From Paraescarpia echinospica (lineage: Eukaryota; Annelida; Polychaeta; Sabellida; Siboglinidae), in the NCBI GenBank assembly GCA_020002185.1, contig CM034536.1:15913614-15977613 (forward strand): a DNA stretch of 64,000 nt, written 5' to 3'. Shown here in pieces: positions 1 through 10,564 of this stretch. The notes beneath the pieces were generated by a model that saw only the letters and a list, made by a program, of their open reading frames with translations, ran no database searches and was not told where the DNA came from. A program made the position numbers and the translations under genes. The first letter of the stretch is position 1. Every line of letters starts with the position of its first letter.

Positions 1-320
1 ATGCTACATTTTCGGGTGTTTTTAATGTAAAGGCGAATTAATTTTACATTTAAGAACATAAAAAAATTCCTGGCATTACAATTAATCACCTGTTTACTGG
101 ATCATTGGTTTTAGTTTAGGCAAAGGCAAGTTGTTAACGTTGCATTTTGAGTTGAACAATATTTACGTATTTAACAATACTTTCTACCATATATGTCACT
201 TTGCCATTTGATTTTATTCGATAAATTATATAAAAAAGTTACTTGTAATCGGAATCATCATAGTGTGGGTGGAATCGGAATAAAAAAAAATTAAATCGAA
301 ATCGCCATAGTGGATTTGGA
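1..320. other. No gene seen
   Basis: AT-rich sequence without an open frame that resembles a protein, without a tRNA-like fold and without clear repeats. It is probably intergenic or intronic. Confidence 0.5.
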
Positions 321-560
321 CAGGGTTGGGGTCAATTATAATTGTAATTCGTAATTGTGTAATTAATTACAATTACGGTGTATTTGTAATATTTGAAAGT
401 ATTGTAATTTTAATTGTAACTGATTTTGTGTGTAATTTTGGCCATTGTAACTGCCTTAATTGTTTAATTACAATTCAATTACTTTCCCATAGTTTCTCCA
501 ATTGTGGGTGGAACTACTGTTTTTTTCATTTCATTATGAAAACCAAGGCTGTTTCCCTCT
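321..560 (+). mobile_element. Possible hAT-type element end (one terminus only)
   Basis: The stretch opens with CAGGGTTGGGGTCAATTATA and continues as a simple AATTGTAATT-rich sequence. The start resembles the termini of the clearly bounded hAT MITE at 22408 (CAGACATGGGGTCAAATAC), including the shared TGGGGTCAA core and an internal AT-rich word repeat. I did not find a matching inverted end or an 8-bp duplication downstream, so this is either a truncated copy or a coincidence. Confidence 0.35.
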
Positions 561-1084
561 GAAATCACCTTCCCTCTCATACACCCCATTTTTAGGGGTG
601 TTATAGTCAGACAGTGACACTTTCTGGTGAACATGGGCAAATAACAGCTGTCTGCCTGTCCTGGCACAGTCATGTTGCATAAAGCATTTAGCAGTGTCTT
701 TCCAAACAATCAGTCACCCATGGACAGGCACAGTGCCAACTAGTCTTTATTTGCGTTATTGACTTGGCACATTGGAAGCACTGATAGAGAGATAAAAACA
801 TGACTTCTCTTCCATTGGGGAGGGCATATAGAGCTGACCCATTGAAGCACTAGCTCTAGCAGTAGCAGGCTTTAGCAGTTGACAAGTGTCAAGTAGGAGG
901 CCAAGAACAAACAATAGGCCTGTGGTCCAGTGCTACACATGCTAGCTGTACTAATTGTAATTTAGTTAAATAAGGCTGTGCACTATTCTTTCACTATGGA
1001 AATATTTTCAAGTAGGCTTGAGGGCAGCAAGGCGCTGAGAAGCCAATTGTGTGATAATAATATAAATATGGGATGATCTGAGGT
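561..1084. other. No gene seen
   Basis: Unique-looking sequence with no supported coding region or repeat. Short reading frames here show no family features. Confidence 0.4.
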
Positions 1085-1275
1085 TGGTACCACTCGGTTA
1101 TTGTGGCTGTTGTTGCGTGTATATCTCTGGTGATTGTGGATGTTGTTGCGTGTTGGTACCACATGGTGATTGTGGCTGTTGTTGCATGTTGGTACCATTT
1201 GGTGATTGTAGCTGTTGTTGCGTGTAGATCTCTGGTGATTGTGGCTGTTGTTGCACGTAGGAACCACTTGGTGTA
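1085..1275 (+). repeat. 36-bp minisatellite, block 1
   Basis: About five degenerate copies of a roughly 36-bp unit containing GTGATTGTGGCTGTTGTTGC followed by a GTAGGTACCA-like stretch. The same unit continues at 1675-2200. Because 36 is a multiple of three, long artificial reading frames run through it in several frames on both strands; none should be read as a gene. Confidence 0.9.
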
Positions 1276-1295
1276 TCATCTGGTACTTCTGTGCA

Positions 1296-1615
1296 ATGCA
1301 TGATGCAGTGGCTAGAGCTTCGGAATCTCAACCGAGGGAACCCGGGTTCGAATCCTGTTTTGCGTTTTTAACCATGGACAAGTTTGATCACTCTACGTTG
1401 TTCCAGTTCACTTAATTGTATGAATGAGTACCCGGCTATAGACAGTAGTAGATATTTGTGAATGAATAGTATTCGCGCATTTAATGCAGTATGACTGGAT
1501 GTTTCCCAGAGAAGTTGAGATGCTATTTAATTGAACTGGTCTGCCATGGAGTAAAGTGTAAAGCACTTTGACGAGTCCTGAGGGCTGGATACTGTGCTAT
1601 ATAAGTACTTACTTT
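1296..1615 (+). repeat. tRNA-derived SINE, copy 1
   Basis: A tRNA-like head has an A-box-like stretch (GATGCAGTGGCTAGAGC) and a good B box (GGGTTCGAATCC near 1344). The body is shared with copies at 26943 and 60783: CATGGACAAGTTTG, a CAGTTCACTTAATTGTATGAATGAGTACC-type core, then GTAAAGTGTAAAG and a tail ending in GCTATATAAG. The copy lies between two blocks of the same 36-bp minisatellite, so it may have inserted into the array. RNA polymerase III transcription and LINE-driven mobilisation are inferred from the structure. Confidence 0.85.
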
Positions 1616-1674
1616 AGTCTTTTTAACTTTTTTGTGATTGCGGGCTGTTGTTTAATGCAGATCCAACTCACTTG

Positions 1675-2200
1675 TATGTGGCTGTTGTTGCATGTAGGAA
1701 CCACTGAGTGATTGTGGCTGTTGTTTTGCATGTATGTACCTCTTGGTGATTGTGGCTGTTGTTGCATGTAGGTACCACTTGGTGATTGTGGATGTCGTTG
1801 CATGTAGGGACCACTTGGTGATTGTGGCTGTTGTTGCATGTAGGTACCATTTGGTGATTGTGGCTGTTGTTGCATGTAGGGACCACTTGGTGATTGTGGC
1901 TGTTGTTGTGTGTAGGTACCACTTGGTGATTGTGGCTGTTGTTGCATGTAGGGACCACTTGGTGATTGTGGCTGTTGTTGCATGTAGGTACCACTTCGTG
2001 ATTGTGGCTGTTGTTGCATTTAGGTACAACTTGGTGATTGTGGCTGGTGTTGCATGTAGGTACCACTTGGTGATTGTGGCTATTGTTACGTGTATGTACC
2101 ACTTGGTGATTGTGGCTGTTGTTGCATGTAGGGACCACTTGGTGATTGTGGTTGTTGTTGCATGTAGGGACCACTTGGTGATTGTGGCTGTTGTTGTAGA
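1675..2200 (+). repeat. 36-bp minisatellite, block 2
   Basis: About fourteen copies of the 36-bp unit (core TGGTGATTGTGGCTGTTGTT, then GCATGTAGGNACCACT) with point variation and alternation of two variants (GTAGGTACC and GTAGGGACC). Long frames in several phases are by-products of the 36-bp period. Confidence 0.95.
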
Positions 2201-2289
2201 GACTGCGATCCTGAAGAGCAAGGGGACAGTGAAGCCGGGGATGTGGATGACCATCGTAACTGAACGCAGACAGCAGGACATCTCACTCA

Positions 2290-2950
2290 GCATCAACGGT
2301 GGTGAGATACCCAACTCATACCAGATCAAACTCATGCGAGATCAAACTCATGAGAGATCAAACTCAAGACAGATTCATTTCAATGCACAAGTCCTAATCA
2401 TGTCAGATCCAAATAAGGACAGATCCTACTCATGTCACACCCAGCCCATGTCAGGTCCAACTCATGACAGATCCAACACATGATAGATCCAACTCAAGAC
2501 AGATCCATTTCATGACAAATCCAAGTCATGTCAGATCCAAATGATGACAGATCCAACGTATGCCACACCCAGCCCATGTCAAATCCAACTCATGACAGAT
2601 CCAACTCATGAGTCATGACAGATCCAAGTCATGACAGATCCAACTCATGACAGATTAAACTCATGAGAGATCCAACTCATGACAGATCCATTGTATAACA
2701 AATCCAAGTCATGTCAAATCCAACTGATGACAGATCCAACTCATGCCAGACCCAGCCCGTGTCAGATCCACGTCATGACAAATCAAAGTCATGACACATC
2801 CAACTCATGATAGATCCAAGTCACGCTAGATCCAACTCATAAGCAGTCCAACTCTTGAGAGATCCAACTCATGCCAGATCCAACTCATACCAGATCCAAC
2901 TCATGCCAGATCCTAATCTTGTTGGATCCAACTCTTGCCATATGCAACTC
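2290..2950 (+). repeat. 16-bp degenerate tandem repeat
   Basis: Dozens of variants of a word close to CAGATCCAACTCATGA follow one another, with indels and scattered replacements such as CCCAGCCCATGT. It starts close to the end of the 36-bp array. No coding potential is credited to it. Confidence 0.9.
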
Positions 2951-3109
2951 CTCTTGAACTTGATATGTGCCAAGTTCAACATACCTCTAGGACCATTAAT
3001 CAGATTGACACCTTACAAAGACCAGGGCAGTTCTGTCATTATACATTCCTACCATGTCAGGACCACGTCAAATATTGGCAAACCAGTTTTTGTCCTAGCA
3101 AATGTATCC

Positions 3110-3275
3110 CAACCTCACATAGGACCCCTTATAAACTTTGCAGAGGATCATGTACAAGCCTTGCAGAGGACCATGTATAAACCTTACAGAGGGCCATGTA
3201 TATGCCTTACAGAGGATCATGTACTAGCCTTGCTGAGGATCATGTACAGACCTTGTAGAGGACTACATACAAGCC
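3110..3275 (+). repeat. About 24-bp degenerate repeat (AGGATCATGTA / CCTTGCAG)
   Basis: Six or so copies of a unit such as GAGGATCATGTACAAGCCTT, spaced 24-27 bp. It is the third tandem family in succession here. The open frame through 2855-3394 is explained by the repeats rather than by a protein. Confidence 0.75.
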
Positions 3276-3537
3276 TTATTAGGCTATGGTCAAACAATGC
3301 AAGGACGAAGCCAATCAAAACTAGGCATAGGCTAACTCCAAGCCTTGCGGTGATCATCTCCAATCAGTGCATAAACCTAGTCCATGTCATGTGAACATGG
3401 CTAAACCAAGTATGAGTCAGGTTGAAGGTATACAGAGACACAGTCCACGTGATGTACCCGTCAGGGGGCTCTATTGCACGCAAGCGTGCAAGAGACACGA
3501 ATATTTGCAGTACTAGAACATTTAGTTTACAACTTGT

Positions 3538-4078
3538 CCACAAGATGGCACCACTTGTATAATTAGTACCGAAAATTCCGATAGGGAGAGCTGCGGGTCA
3601 ACCTATTTTAGTACCAAAAAACTCAGCTAAGTGGCGCTGAATTAGTTCATTATATATCCGCTAGGTGGCGCGGTTATGGTGGGAAATATTAAGTTAACCA
3701 ACTATCCACCAGGGGCGCTATTTTTTCCGGAGGGAAATATTTTAGTTCACTAACTATCCGCTAGGTGGCGCTGTTATAGCTTTGGCGGGAAATATTTAGT
3801 TCACCAACTATCCGCCAGGGGCGCTGTGGGGTAAACCTATTTTAGTTCCAAAAAATTCCGCCATGTGGCGCTTTTTTTTTACGGGAAATAGTTTTGGCGG
3901 GAAATATATAGTTCACCAACTATCCGCCAGGGGCGCTATTTTAGTTTTGGCGGGAAATATTTTAGTTCACCGACTATCCTGTAGGTGGCGCTGTTATAGT
4001 TTTGTCGGGAAATATTTAGTTCACCAACTATCCGCTAGGTGGAGCTATTTTAGTTTCGAAAAATTATGGTAGGGGCGC
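3538..4078 (+). repeat. Satellite with embedded CTCF-like 15-mers
   Basis: Tandem copies of a unit of about 50-60 bp reading TTAGTTCACCAACTATCC, a CTAGGTGGCGCT-type core, then TTTTGGCGGGAAATATT. The core occurs as CCGCTAGGTGGCGCT at 3758-3772 and, with one mismatch to the CTCF-type pattern, at 3538-3552, 3658-3672, 3858-3872, 3978-3992 and 4032-4046. Alternating units carry a one-base-shorter core (CCGCCAGGGGCGCT). The match to the animal CTCF core pattern is seen directly; binding is inference. Confidence 0.85.
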
Positions 4079-4185
4079 CACGTGACCTTGACCTACATCC
4101 GGGTATTTGACCTACATCCTGGTAATTGACCTTGACCTACATCCGGGTACTTGAAGTTGACCTACATCCGGGTACTTTTCCACTT
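4079..4185 (+). repeat. TGACCTACATCCGGGTA short tandem repeat
   Basis: Four copies of a unit reading TTGACCTACATCCGGGTA. Two of them are preceded by another TGACCT, giving TGACCTTGACCT, which reads TCAAGGTCA on the other strand, the extended half-site of orphan nuclear receptors of the ERR/NR5A type. The tract lies just outside the Ngaro element. Confidence 0.7.
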
Positions 4186-4220
4186 CCACCGCGACGGCGT
4201 ACTTAACCTCCTTTACTACT

Positions 4221-4330
4221 GATGAGATAAAGCTTAAGCGCTAAACAACTGATAGTATCATCGAGGTACTACAAACAATTATTAAATGACAAATCAGATT
4301 AGCAAAGGTGGGGTGATAATTTCCCCCCCC
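4221..4330 (-). repeat. Ngaro split repeat B, extra copy (B2b)
   Basis: Shares with 4334-4458 and 4925-5049 the stretch from GATGAGATAAAGCTTAAGCG through AAATGACAAATCAGATTA to a poly-C end. It lacks the CAAATACATCACTC lead that the other two copies have. Confidence 0.85.
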
Positions 4331-4333
4331 CCT

Positions 4334-4458
4334 CAAATACATCACTCGATGAGATAAAGCTTAAGCGCTAAACAACTGATACTATCATCGAGGTACTACA
4401 AACAATTATTAAATGACAAATCAGATTAACAAAGGTGGGATGGTAATTTCCCCCCACC
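4334..4458 (-). repeat. Ngaro split repeat B2
   Basis: A 125-bp copy beginning CAAATACATCACTCGATGAG and ending in TTTCCCCCCACC. Only a few substitutions separate it from B1 at 4925-5049. Confidence 0.88.
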
Positions 4459-4596
4459 TTATGGTAACACGTGCAAGGAAAGCATAGGCACATACAAGTG
4501 CAGCAGGTTCATCAAAGCCTGCTACCAAAGAAATTAAATATAATTAGGTATCATGCAACAAAGTACCATGGTGGTAGTAAGGGGAGGATGGTGGGT

Positions 4597-4809
4597 TGAA
4601 GTAAATCTTCCTTTGTGTTGAAACGGCAAAGACGTTCGCTGCTATCAGATTCCAACACAAAGGGACAGTCCACACCCAGCCTCGTTTTGATCCTGGGTGA
4701 ATGCTTACGTAATTCGGAACGTTGGTAGATTATCGTGACAACGGATCGTTGACGGATTATCCGCATCACATTGCATAAATACTATTTTGACATATGTAAA
4801 ACTATTCAT
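4597..4809 (-). repeat. Ngaro split repeat A2
   Basis: A 213-bp copy running from TGAAGTAAATCTTCC to TGTAAAACTATTCAT, nearly identical to A1 at 10780-10992. The short shared frames in both copies come from the repeat and are not genes. Confidence 0.93.
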
Positions 4810-4924
4810 TTATACCCTGCTGATGCTTAATGGCAGAACCATGAGCTTGTTTGCTATAATAATTGAACAAGAATTAATGTAGTTGGTAACGGTCATTTAA
4901 TAACTGTATCCAACAGGAACAATT

Positions 4925-5049
4925 CAAATACATCACTCGATGAGATAAAGCTTAAGCGATAAACAACTGATACTATCATCGAGGTACTACAAACAATTAT
5001 TAAATGACAAATCAGATTAGCAAAGGTGGGGTGGTAATTTTCCCCCACC
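4925..5049 (-). repeat. Ngaro split repeat B1
   Basis: A copy of the B repeat (CAAATACATCACTCGATGAG start, poly-C end) placed inside A2 relative to the coding region, as the Ngaro layout predicts. Confidence 0.88.
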
Positions 5050-5602
5050 CGGCCTCCTGCAATAGAGGCCCAACCCCACCCCAGGGCTCTGCCAGTGCAT
5101 TAAACTGCTTATGGAGTCGTACGGGTACTAACAGGAAGAAAGTAAAATAAGTATCCATACACGTTAAGTAAGACAAACGCCAGTCATGCTGCAGCGTCTA
5201 TTCAATATAACCGCCAATTAACCTGGCAATGTTACACGTTAAACGCATACGTGACCATGAACTGGATGCCATGGTGATCAGTCGTGCTCCTTAATGCCAA
5301 GCTATACACAGTGGATGCCAGCCATGCTGCAACAACCACTGCGAACAACAATAGGCGACATAAAGCAGGTTGGGAAAGAGTGTCTCAAACAAACGGGATT
5401 TTGTATATCCTTGGGAATACTACTGCAAACAATGGAAGCCAGCCATGCTGCAACAACCCCTGCCTACAGCAGCAGACCAAAATTTAACATATCGAGAAAA
5501 GAGTGTGTCCCAATAATATGGTAGATCAGTAGGAATATTACACTACAGAATGGATGCCAGCCAAGCTGAAGCACCCAACGCTTACAGGAAAAACGAGGCA
5601 AA
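5050..5602 (-). other. Ngaro 3' untranslated region with degenerate repeats
   Basis: Between the recombinase stop and B1. It holds three or four degenerate copies of a stretch containing ATGCCAGCCATGCTGCAACA (near 5315, 5440, 5552, and a weaker one near 5175). No protein is supported. Confidence 0.6.
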
Positions 5603-6562
5603 TCAAGTGCCAGTCATGTGCAGCATAGGAATACGAATGTAGCGTTTAAAGGCAGTGGACTTCCACCTGCCCATAGATTGAATTTGTGTTTCGCTCATCC
5701 CCATGTCAGCTGCCGTGGTACCGGCACCGATTCGTAAGCTGTGAGCTTTATATTTACTGAGGTCCAGATCCATCCACTGGAGAGCTTTATGCAAGTGCTG
5801 ACAAAAATAGTTTCGAGAAACAGGGGAGGCATTAGCAAACGCAAACAGTGGGCCCTTAAATGGACCACGAACCTTCAGGAATCGAGAAAGTACATGCACA
5901 GGACAATACTGATTGTGCGTTTACGAAATGGACAGAGTGACAGGGCGCCCAGATGTGTTGTGCTTAAAATGACACAAAACTAGAACAATGTGTGAACGAG
6001 AAAGGGTGACATCTGCCAACTGTATGACAGCGTCGCTCCTGGATCGAGAATGGACCGTCATTTTCACAATGCGCAAGAATGCATGAAATGCCAAGAGAAA
6101 CATGCTCTGTAGCATATGCCTTGTATAGGTGGATGAGGCAATAAATTGTGTGGCGTCAACTATCTGGTATAGTACAGAGGGAGTGATGGGTAAACGGGTG
6201 TCAGGTGTACCTGCCAGCTTCTGAGCCCCAGCCAATATTGTTTTAATAACAAAATGTTGAGTTGGATCCGGCATACCAGACAATTTATTAATATACGACA
6301 GAGCAGACATATAAAACATAAGGGTAGCTGGAGCATAGTCTTGGGAGAAAAGGCTTGCTATATGTGTAGCCAAATGACCTGTTGAAGTTGGAAATATCGA
6401 ACAGTTGGGAAAGTGTTTCCGGCTGAAAGCTGCGTACGATGTAATAGATCGTTTGTAGGTCTTTTTTGTAACGTCAGACAAGGCAGCATTAAGTAGATGT
6501 AGCATCACTGCTGCCCAGGAAGAATTGCTGCCGGAATCGCTGTTGGCTGCGGTTGGAGCCAA
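5603..6562 (-). pseudogene. Tyrosine recombinase of the Ngaro-like element (frameshifted)
   Basis: This is the integrase of the element: it would join the circular DNA intermediate to the target through a 3'-phosphotyrosine. The N-terminal piece (6562-5921) holds the helical core-binding domain and the first catalytic Arg in AFHAFLRIVKMT. The C-terminal piece (5899-5603) carries the HxxR box in KAHSLRIGAGT, then MGRWKS with the Trp/His position, and the nucleophile Tyr in FKRYIR, so the R-H-R-W-Y set is present. The two pieces are in different frames, joined around 5900-5930. In the first Arg box the usual acidic residue two places on is Lys, a possible decay sign. It follows RNase H with a short gap, as expected for this order. 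Confidence 0.88.
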
Positions 6563-6603
6563 GGTGCCATCTGCCGAGCTGCGGATTCCTAAAAGCGTGA
6601 CAG

Positions 6604-8256
6604 TTAGTCAGCTATGACATTAGTCTTTCCTGGAATGTGCTTAGATTTAAAATAAACATTAAATTTCAACGCAGTCACGACCAGACGTCTAAGTAAACGC
6701 ATTAGGTGACAGTTCTTGGCAGACTGCTTGTTGATCACGTCCACTACAGCTTGGTTATCAGTTAGGAACAGGACTGAGTGGTTTGCCATGCATTGTCCAC
6801 AAACCTCCAAAGCGGCTACGATAGGATAGAGTTCCAATACAGCAATGTTGTAACCATTCCAGATTTCCGGAAAGGTACCATTAAACCATCTGGAACCAAA
6901 AACGGCAGCAAACCCGTGCGTAGATGCGGCATCAGTGTACAACTTAATGGAATCCGATGAAACCCAATTACTATCGATGAACATGGTGACTCCATTGAAT
7001 GAAGAGACAAAACAATGCCAGGCCGCCAAGTCAGCGCGCGACTCAGCCGTCAACCGGATATGATGGTTAGGTCTAGAAAGACCCCTTGTAAGATGGATGA
7101 GGCGACGGATGAACGCACGACCGGGAGAAACGACGCGGCTTGCCGAATGTGAGTAGCCCAATGACGGATTGGAGTTGGTGCAATGTCACAGAATGGCATT
7201 TCCGCATGACGGCAAGGGATGTCTGTAGCTTCTGAACTTTATCCTGGGGGAGGCGACCTTCCCATTTGACCGTGTCGAGTCCAATGCCATGAACAGTGAC
7301 AGAAAGCTCCTTGGCCAGAGCCATGAATCGGGTGAGATCGTGAAAGCAAAGAGATGAATTTGGGGGGCCGATAAAGATGAAATCGTCTAATATGTGACTA
7401 ACAGCCATGACACCCCTGCTTTGCAGGACTTACTGCAACGCACAAGTAAACCGTTCAAACAGGCGACACGATTTAGCACATACCATTGGTAGGAAACGAT
7501 CGTAGTAGAAGTTAGTATCCCAGGTGAACCAAAACAAATGGTAGCATGACGGGTGGAGGGGAATGATGCGGAATGCATCCTCAAAGTCTCCACCAGAGCC
7601 CTTCGGCCAAACTGACCCAACAAAGCTATGACATGATCTAAAGTTTCATAAGATACAGTGGTGAATTCCTTTGGAATACCTTCGTTAATGGAATTACCCG
7701 CTGGGTAAGAAAGATCATGAATGACACGGAATGTATTAGGCTCTTTCTTGGCAACTACCCCAAGCGAGGAGGACTGATAGGGGGTGAATGGTGGTGAAAT
7801 GAATGGGCCAGCAATGCGTCCCAGCGAAAGCTCCTTTGTCAGTTTCGTGTCAACCATAGCCTTGTGGTCTGAAGCAGATGGGTGATTATGAGTGGAAAGG
7901 AGAGAAGGGGTACCAAAATAGTTAATTTTGAATCCATGGATGAAACCGTTGACCAGAAAGGTGACTTCCGCCTGGTCATAACCAAGGAGAGCTTGGTGTA
8001 AGCGTTTACGATTTATTGGTGTTGGGAGTGATGATTTTCCGACATGAGCAGGACGGATGGGGTGCATGACATTTGGCACAAACGTGTTTGAATTTGCACA
8101 AGCGGGAGTGGCACTTACCCCCTCGCTGGTACTGCCAGCAGTAGCCAACGGGAAAGGGCTGCGGGCGACGGGATTTGTTGGGAAAGGGACCTGGAGCACG
8201 AGCTGACCCCCCCATGGACATCCTTGGCATACATGCATGTAAAGAATAAATCCCAC
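6604..8256 (-). pseudogene. Reverse transcriptase - RNase H of the Ngaro-like element (frameshifted)
   Basis: The RT N-terminal half reads in one frame from about 8035 down to 7600, with TPINRKRL, a GRIAGPF box and FRVIHDLSYPAGNSIN typical of DIRS/Ngaro RT. The frame is then lost near 7600. The catalytic segment ILDDFIFIGP (two adjacent Asp) resumes in the frame 7408-7073, and RNase H follows in 7161-6604 with its DEDD set visible in LYTDAAS, LELYPIVAAL, FLTDNQAVV and NVIAD. At least two frameshifts separate the parts. The enzyme would copy the element RNA and remove the RNA strand. The extremely GT-rich or Pol-III signals sometimes expected upstream are not seen. Confidence 0.88.
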
Positions 8257-8568
8257 CGGGGTTGCGCCCAGGGGAATCCGGCCAGATCAAATTGTCGGAG
8301 CGACCGGAATCGTGTGTCATACTTCATATTTCCCGGTGACTATGGCTACCATATCAGCAGTGCTGGTAGTTGTCACAGGTACACTGTCCGACGTGGCTGG
8401 CAAGTCCTCCTGACCTCCCGCAGCGGCAGAAACAGGGCGACGTCGGCGAGCAGAAGGGGATGGCACGGGCGGTTCGAACTCGACAGGGCGTTTCCTGGCC
8501 GCAAGGCGTTGGGACGGCGGTCGCACCATGGCCCGAACCGGTTTCGGCGGACGTCCGCGTGGGGACAT
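8010..8568 (-). pseudogene. Gag-like protein with Cys/His zinc fingers (Ngaro-like element)
   Basis: An ATG at 8568 opens a basic, proline- and arginine-rich frame (MSPRGRPPKP...) reaching about 8320. A second frame then takes over and carries CWQYQRGGKCHSRLCKFKH followed by CAKCHAPHPSC, a CCCH-type finger plus a Cys/His cluster typical of the Gag-RT junction in DIRS-order elements. Such proteins bind the element RNA in virus-like particles. The frame switch near 8320-8330 may be decay, and another switch near 8030 leads into the RT frame. Confidence 0.75.
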
Positions 8569-9049
8569 ACTGCAAAGTAGTAAACAAAGGACAGGAACGA
8601 CATCCATTTTCTCCGAAACCATGGCACCAAACTAGTCAGTATCACAGCTCACCCACTATCTACCTGGATAACAGGATGGACCAATATGGTATATAATCCT
8701 GTGGTCGCCCCATGGGTAGCATGAGGTGATATAACCTCTAGATGAAAAATGATATATAATCATAGATATAGATAAGCATAGATATACCCATATATGGATG
8801 GTATACACACACACACCCCTCCATAAATCTATACACACTCACACACATATGTAAACAGAGATAAAATTGCATTTATCAAAACCTAATGGAAAGTAAATGT
8901 GCATTTTGCAGCGTGGAATAAGAGTGGCAATGGAAAGAATGTGTCGGTGAAATTGCCTGGTAATAGAATTTATTGTGTACAACTGACAGGTTTGCTGTAA
9001 AGTTCAGGCTCATTACGGGTAATATATTTGATGGTGTATTGTAACGAAA
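8569..9049. other. Ngaro internal non-coding spacer
   Basis: No coding region is seen. It contains short CA/TA-rich microsatellite tracts (about 8760-8860) and AT-rich sequence between Gag and the 63-bp repeats. Confidence 0.5.
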
Positions 9050-9540
9050 ATCAGAAGACAGTGGGGCCATCAGAGTAACCAGTCTGTATCACGGCACACC
9101 CACAAAACATGTAATATAAGATAGTGGGGCCATCAGAGCAACCAGTCTGTATCACGGCACACCCACAAAACATGTAATATAAGATAGTGGGGCCATCAGA
9201 GCAACCAGTTTGTATCAAGGCACACCCACAAAACATGTAATATAAGATAGTGGGGGCCATCAGAGCAACCAGTCTGTATCACGGCACACCCACAAAACAT
9301 GTAATATAAGATAGTGGGGCCATCAGAGCAATCAGTCTGTATCACAGCACACCCACAAACACGGATCATAAGATAGTGGGGCCATCAGAGCAATCAGTCT
9401 GTATCACAGCACACCCACAAACACGGATCATAAGATAGTGGGGCCATCAGAGCAATCAGTCTGTATCACAGCAAGCCCACAAAAAACACGAATCATAAGA
9501 CAGTGGGACAAACAGAGCAACCAGCCTGTATCACAGCGCC
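9050..9540 (+). repeat. 63-bp tandem repeat inside the Ngaro-like element
   Basis: Eight copies of a 62-64 bp unit: GTGGGGCCATCAGAGCAACC, then AGTCTGTATCACGGCACACC, then CACAAAACATGTAATATAAG. Starts fall at 9061, 9124, 9187, 9250, 9314, 9376, 9438 and 9502. The later copies form a sub-variant (ACACGGATCATAAG), indicating local expansion. The minus-strand frame 9260-9051 is a by-product. Confidence 0.95.
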
Positions 9541-9707
9541 TCACACATTATATGGCACAATGGAGCTACTAAGCATGTGGGCTACACCAATCGACCCCAC
9601 CCCCTATTGTGTGTGGTAGCACTGGTAACACTACCGTAACACAACAATCAAACACGGGGAATTGTATTGGTGATTACTGCTGTTAGGGTTCCCGTAGATA
9701 GTGTAAA

Positions 9708-10564
9708 TTAAATGAAGAAGGCGTATACAAATACAATTTGGCAAAACAGTGAGAAGATTGAATGAAAGCCAGTCATACTGCAACCAACATAAAAACCCCA
9801 AACAGTGACAGTATTAAGGACCAAAATGCAGTAATTACCAGATGGTGGAGACAAATTGTCAAAATTGTAGTTTGATATACATTTCCAGCACAGTGAGGGA
9901 AAAGCCAGAAGAAGATGGGCTGTACTTAAAGGAGCGGGGCTTTTACTACTGTGTGGCAGCAGATATGGCAGCCCCCTAATGGAGCGCACATATTTGCGCA
10001 TCTCAACTTCGTTTAGATGGACCCCAAATTGATCAAAATATTGCTCCCAGTTAGTGTGCATACACCTGTGTCGCCAATAATGAATATGGGGCAGGTCCAA
10101 TGTCAGAGCATCCAGCGTACGATTTAATACGAACCGAGCCTTGTTAAAATCGGCACTCGCGGGATACCGTTGGCGCCAGGCCGGCCGCACTGCGACGCGC
10201 GGCATAACCTGGCAAATGACTACTTCCGTCACCGAAGCGACTGCCAACACCCGCTGGGCGAAGTCGACAATACGGGTGGCAAGCTGATTGGGCATGACAC
10301 TGGCATGAGACAAATCGTTAGTGCCGATGTCACAATAACCGCTCGCGGGCCCAGCTCACTGATCAGGGGCAACTCGGCCAGCAAACCGTATATCTTAAAT
10401 CTGCCCACACCGTGATAAAACACACTCGAATATTGCGCGGAAACCCCTAAATTTGCCACCAAAACATGCGTCGTACCATCACGATGCATAAGCGACGCTT
10501 GTAAATGCTTAACGAAGCTGTGACCAATCACTAAGAGATCGGCGGGGCAGTCCATAGCGGACAT
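9708..10564 (-). pseudogene. SGNH/GDSL-type hydrolase of the Ngaro-like element (one frameshift)
   Basis: The start ATG is at 10564. Block I reads LLVIGHSFVKHL, with the nucleophile Ser in GHS instead of the common GDS. After a one-base slip near 10310 the second frame carries block III, DIGTNDLSH, and near the end GVHLNEVEMRKY with the catalytic His of block V, so the Ser, Asn and His positions can all be followed. SGNH folds are esterases or acyl hydrolases, and hydrolase-like ORFs are known in some Ngaro and CR1-type retroelements, where their role is not settled. Its position between A1 and Gag makes it the first ORF of the transcript. After about 9990 the frame continues into unconserved hydrophobic sequence to the stop at 9708. 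Confidence 0.83.

Noticed and set aside
1609..2483. Long open frames on both strands, up to about 250 codons
   Set aside because: They follow the 36-bp repeat period (divisible by three) and give short repeated peptide units in several frames at once, so they are repeat artefacts.
9050..9540. Regular repeats with unit about 63 bp, considered as a CRISPR array
   Set aside because: The whole unit is conserved, with no unique spacers, and the DNA is eukaryotic.
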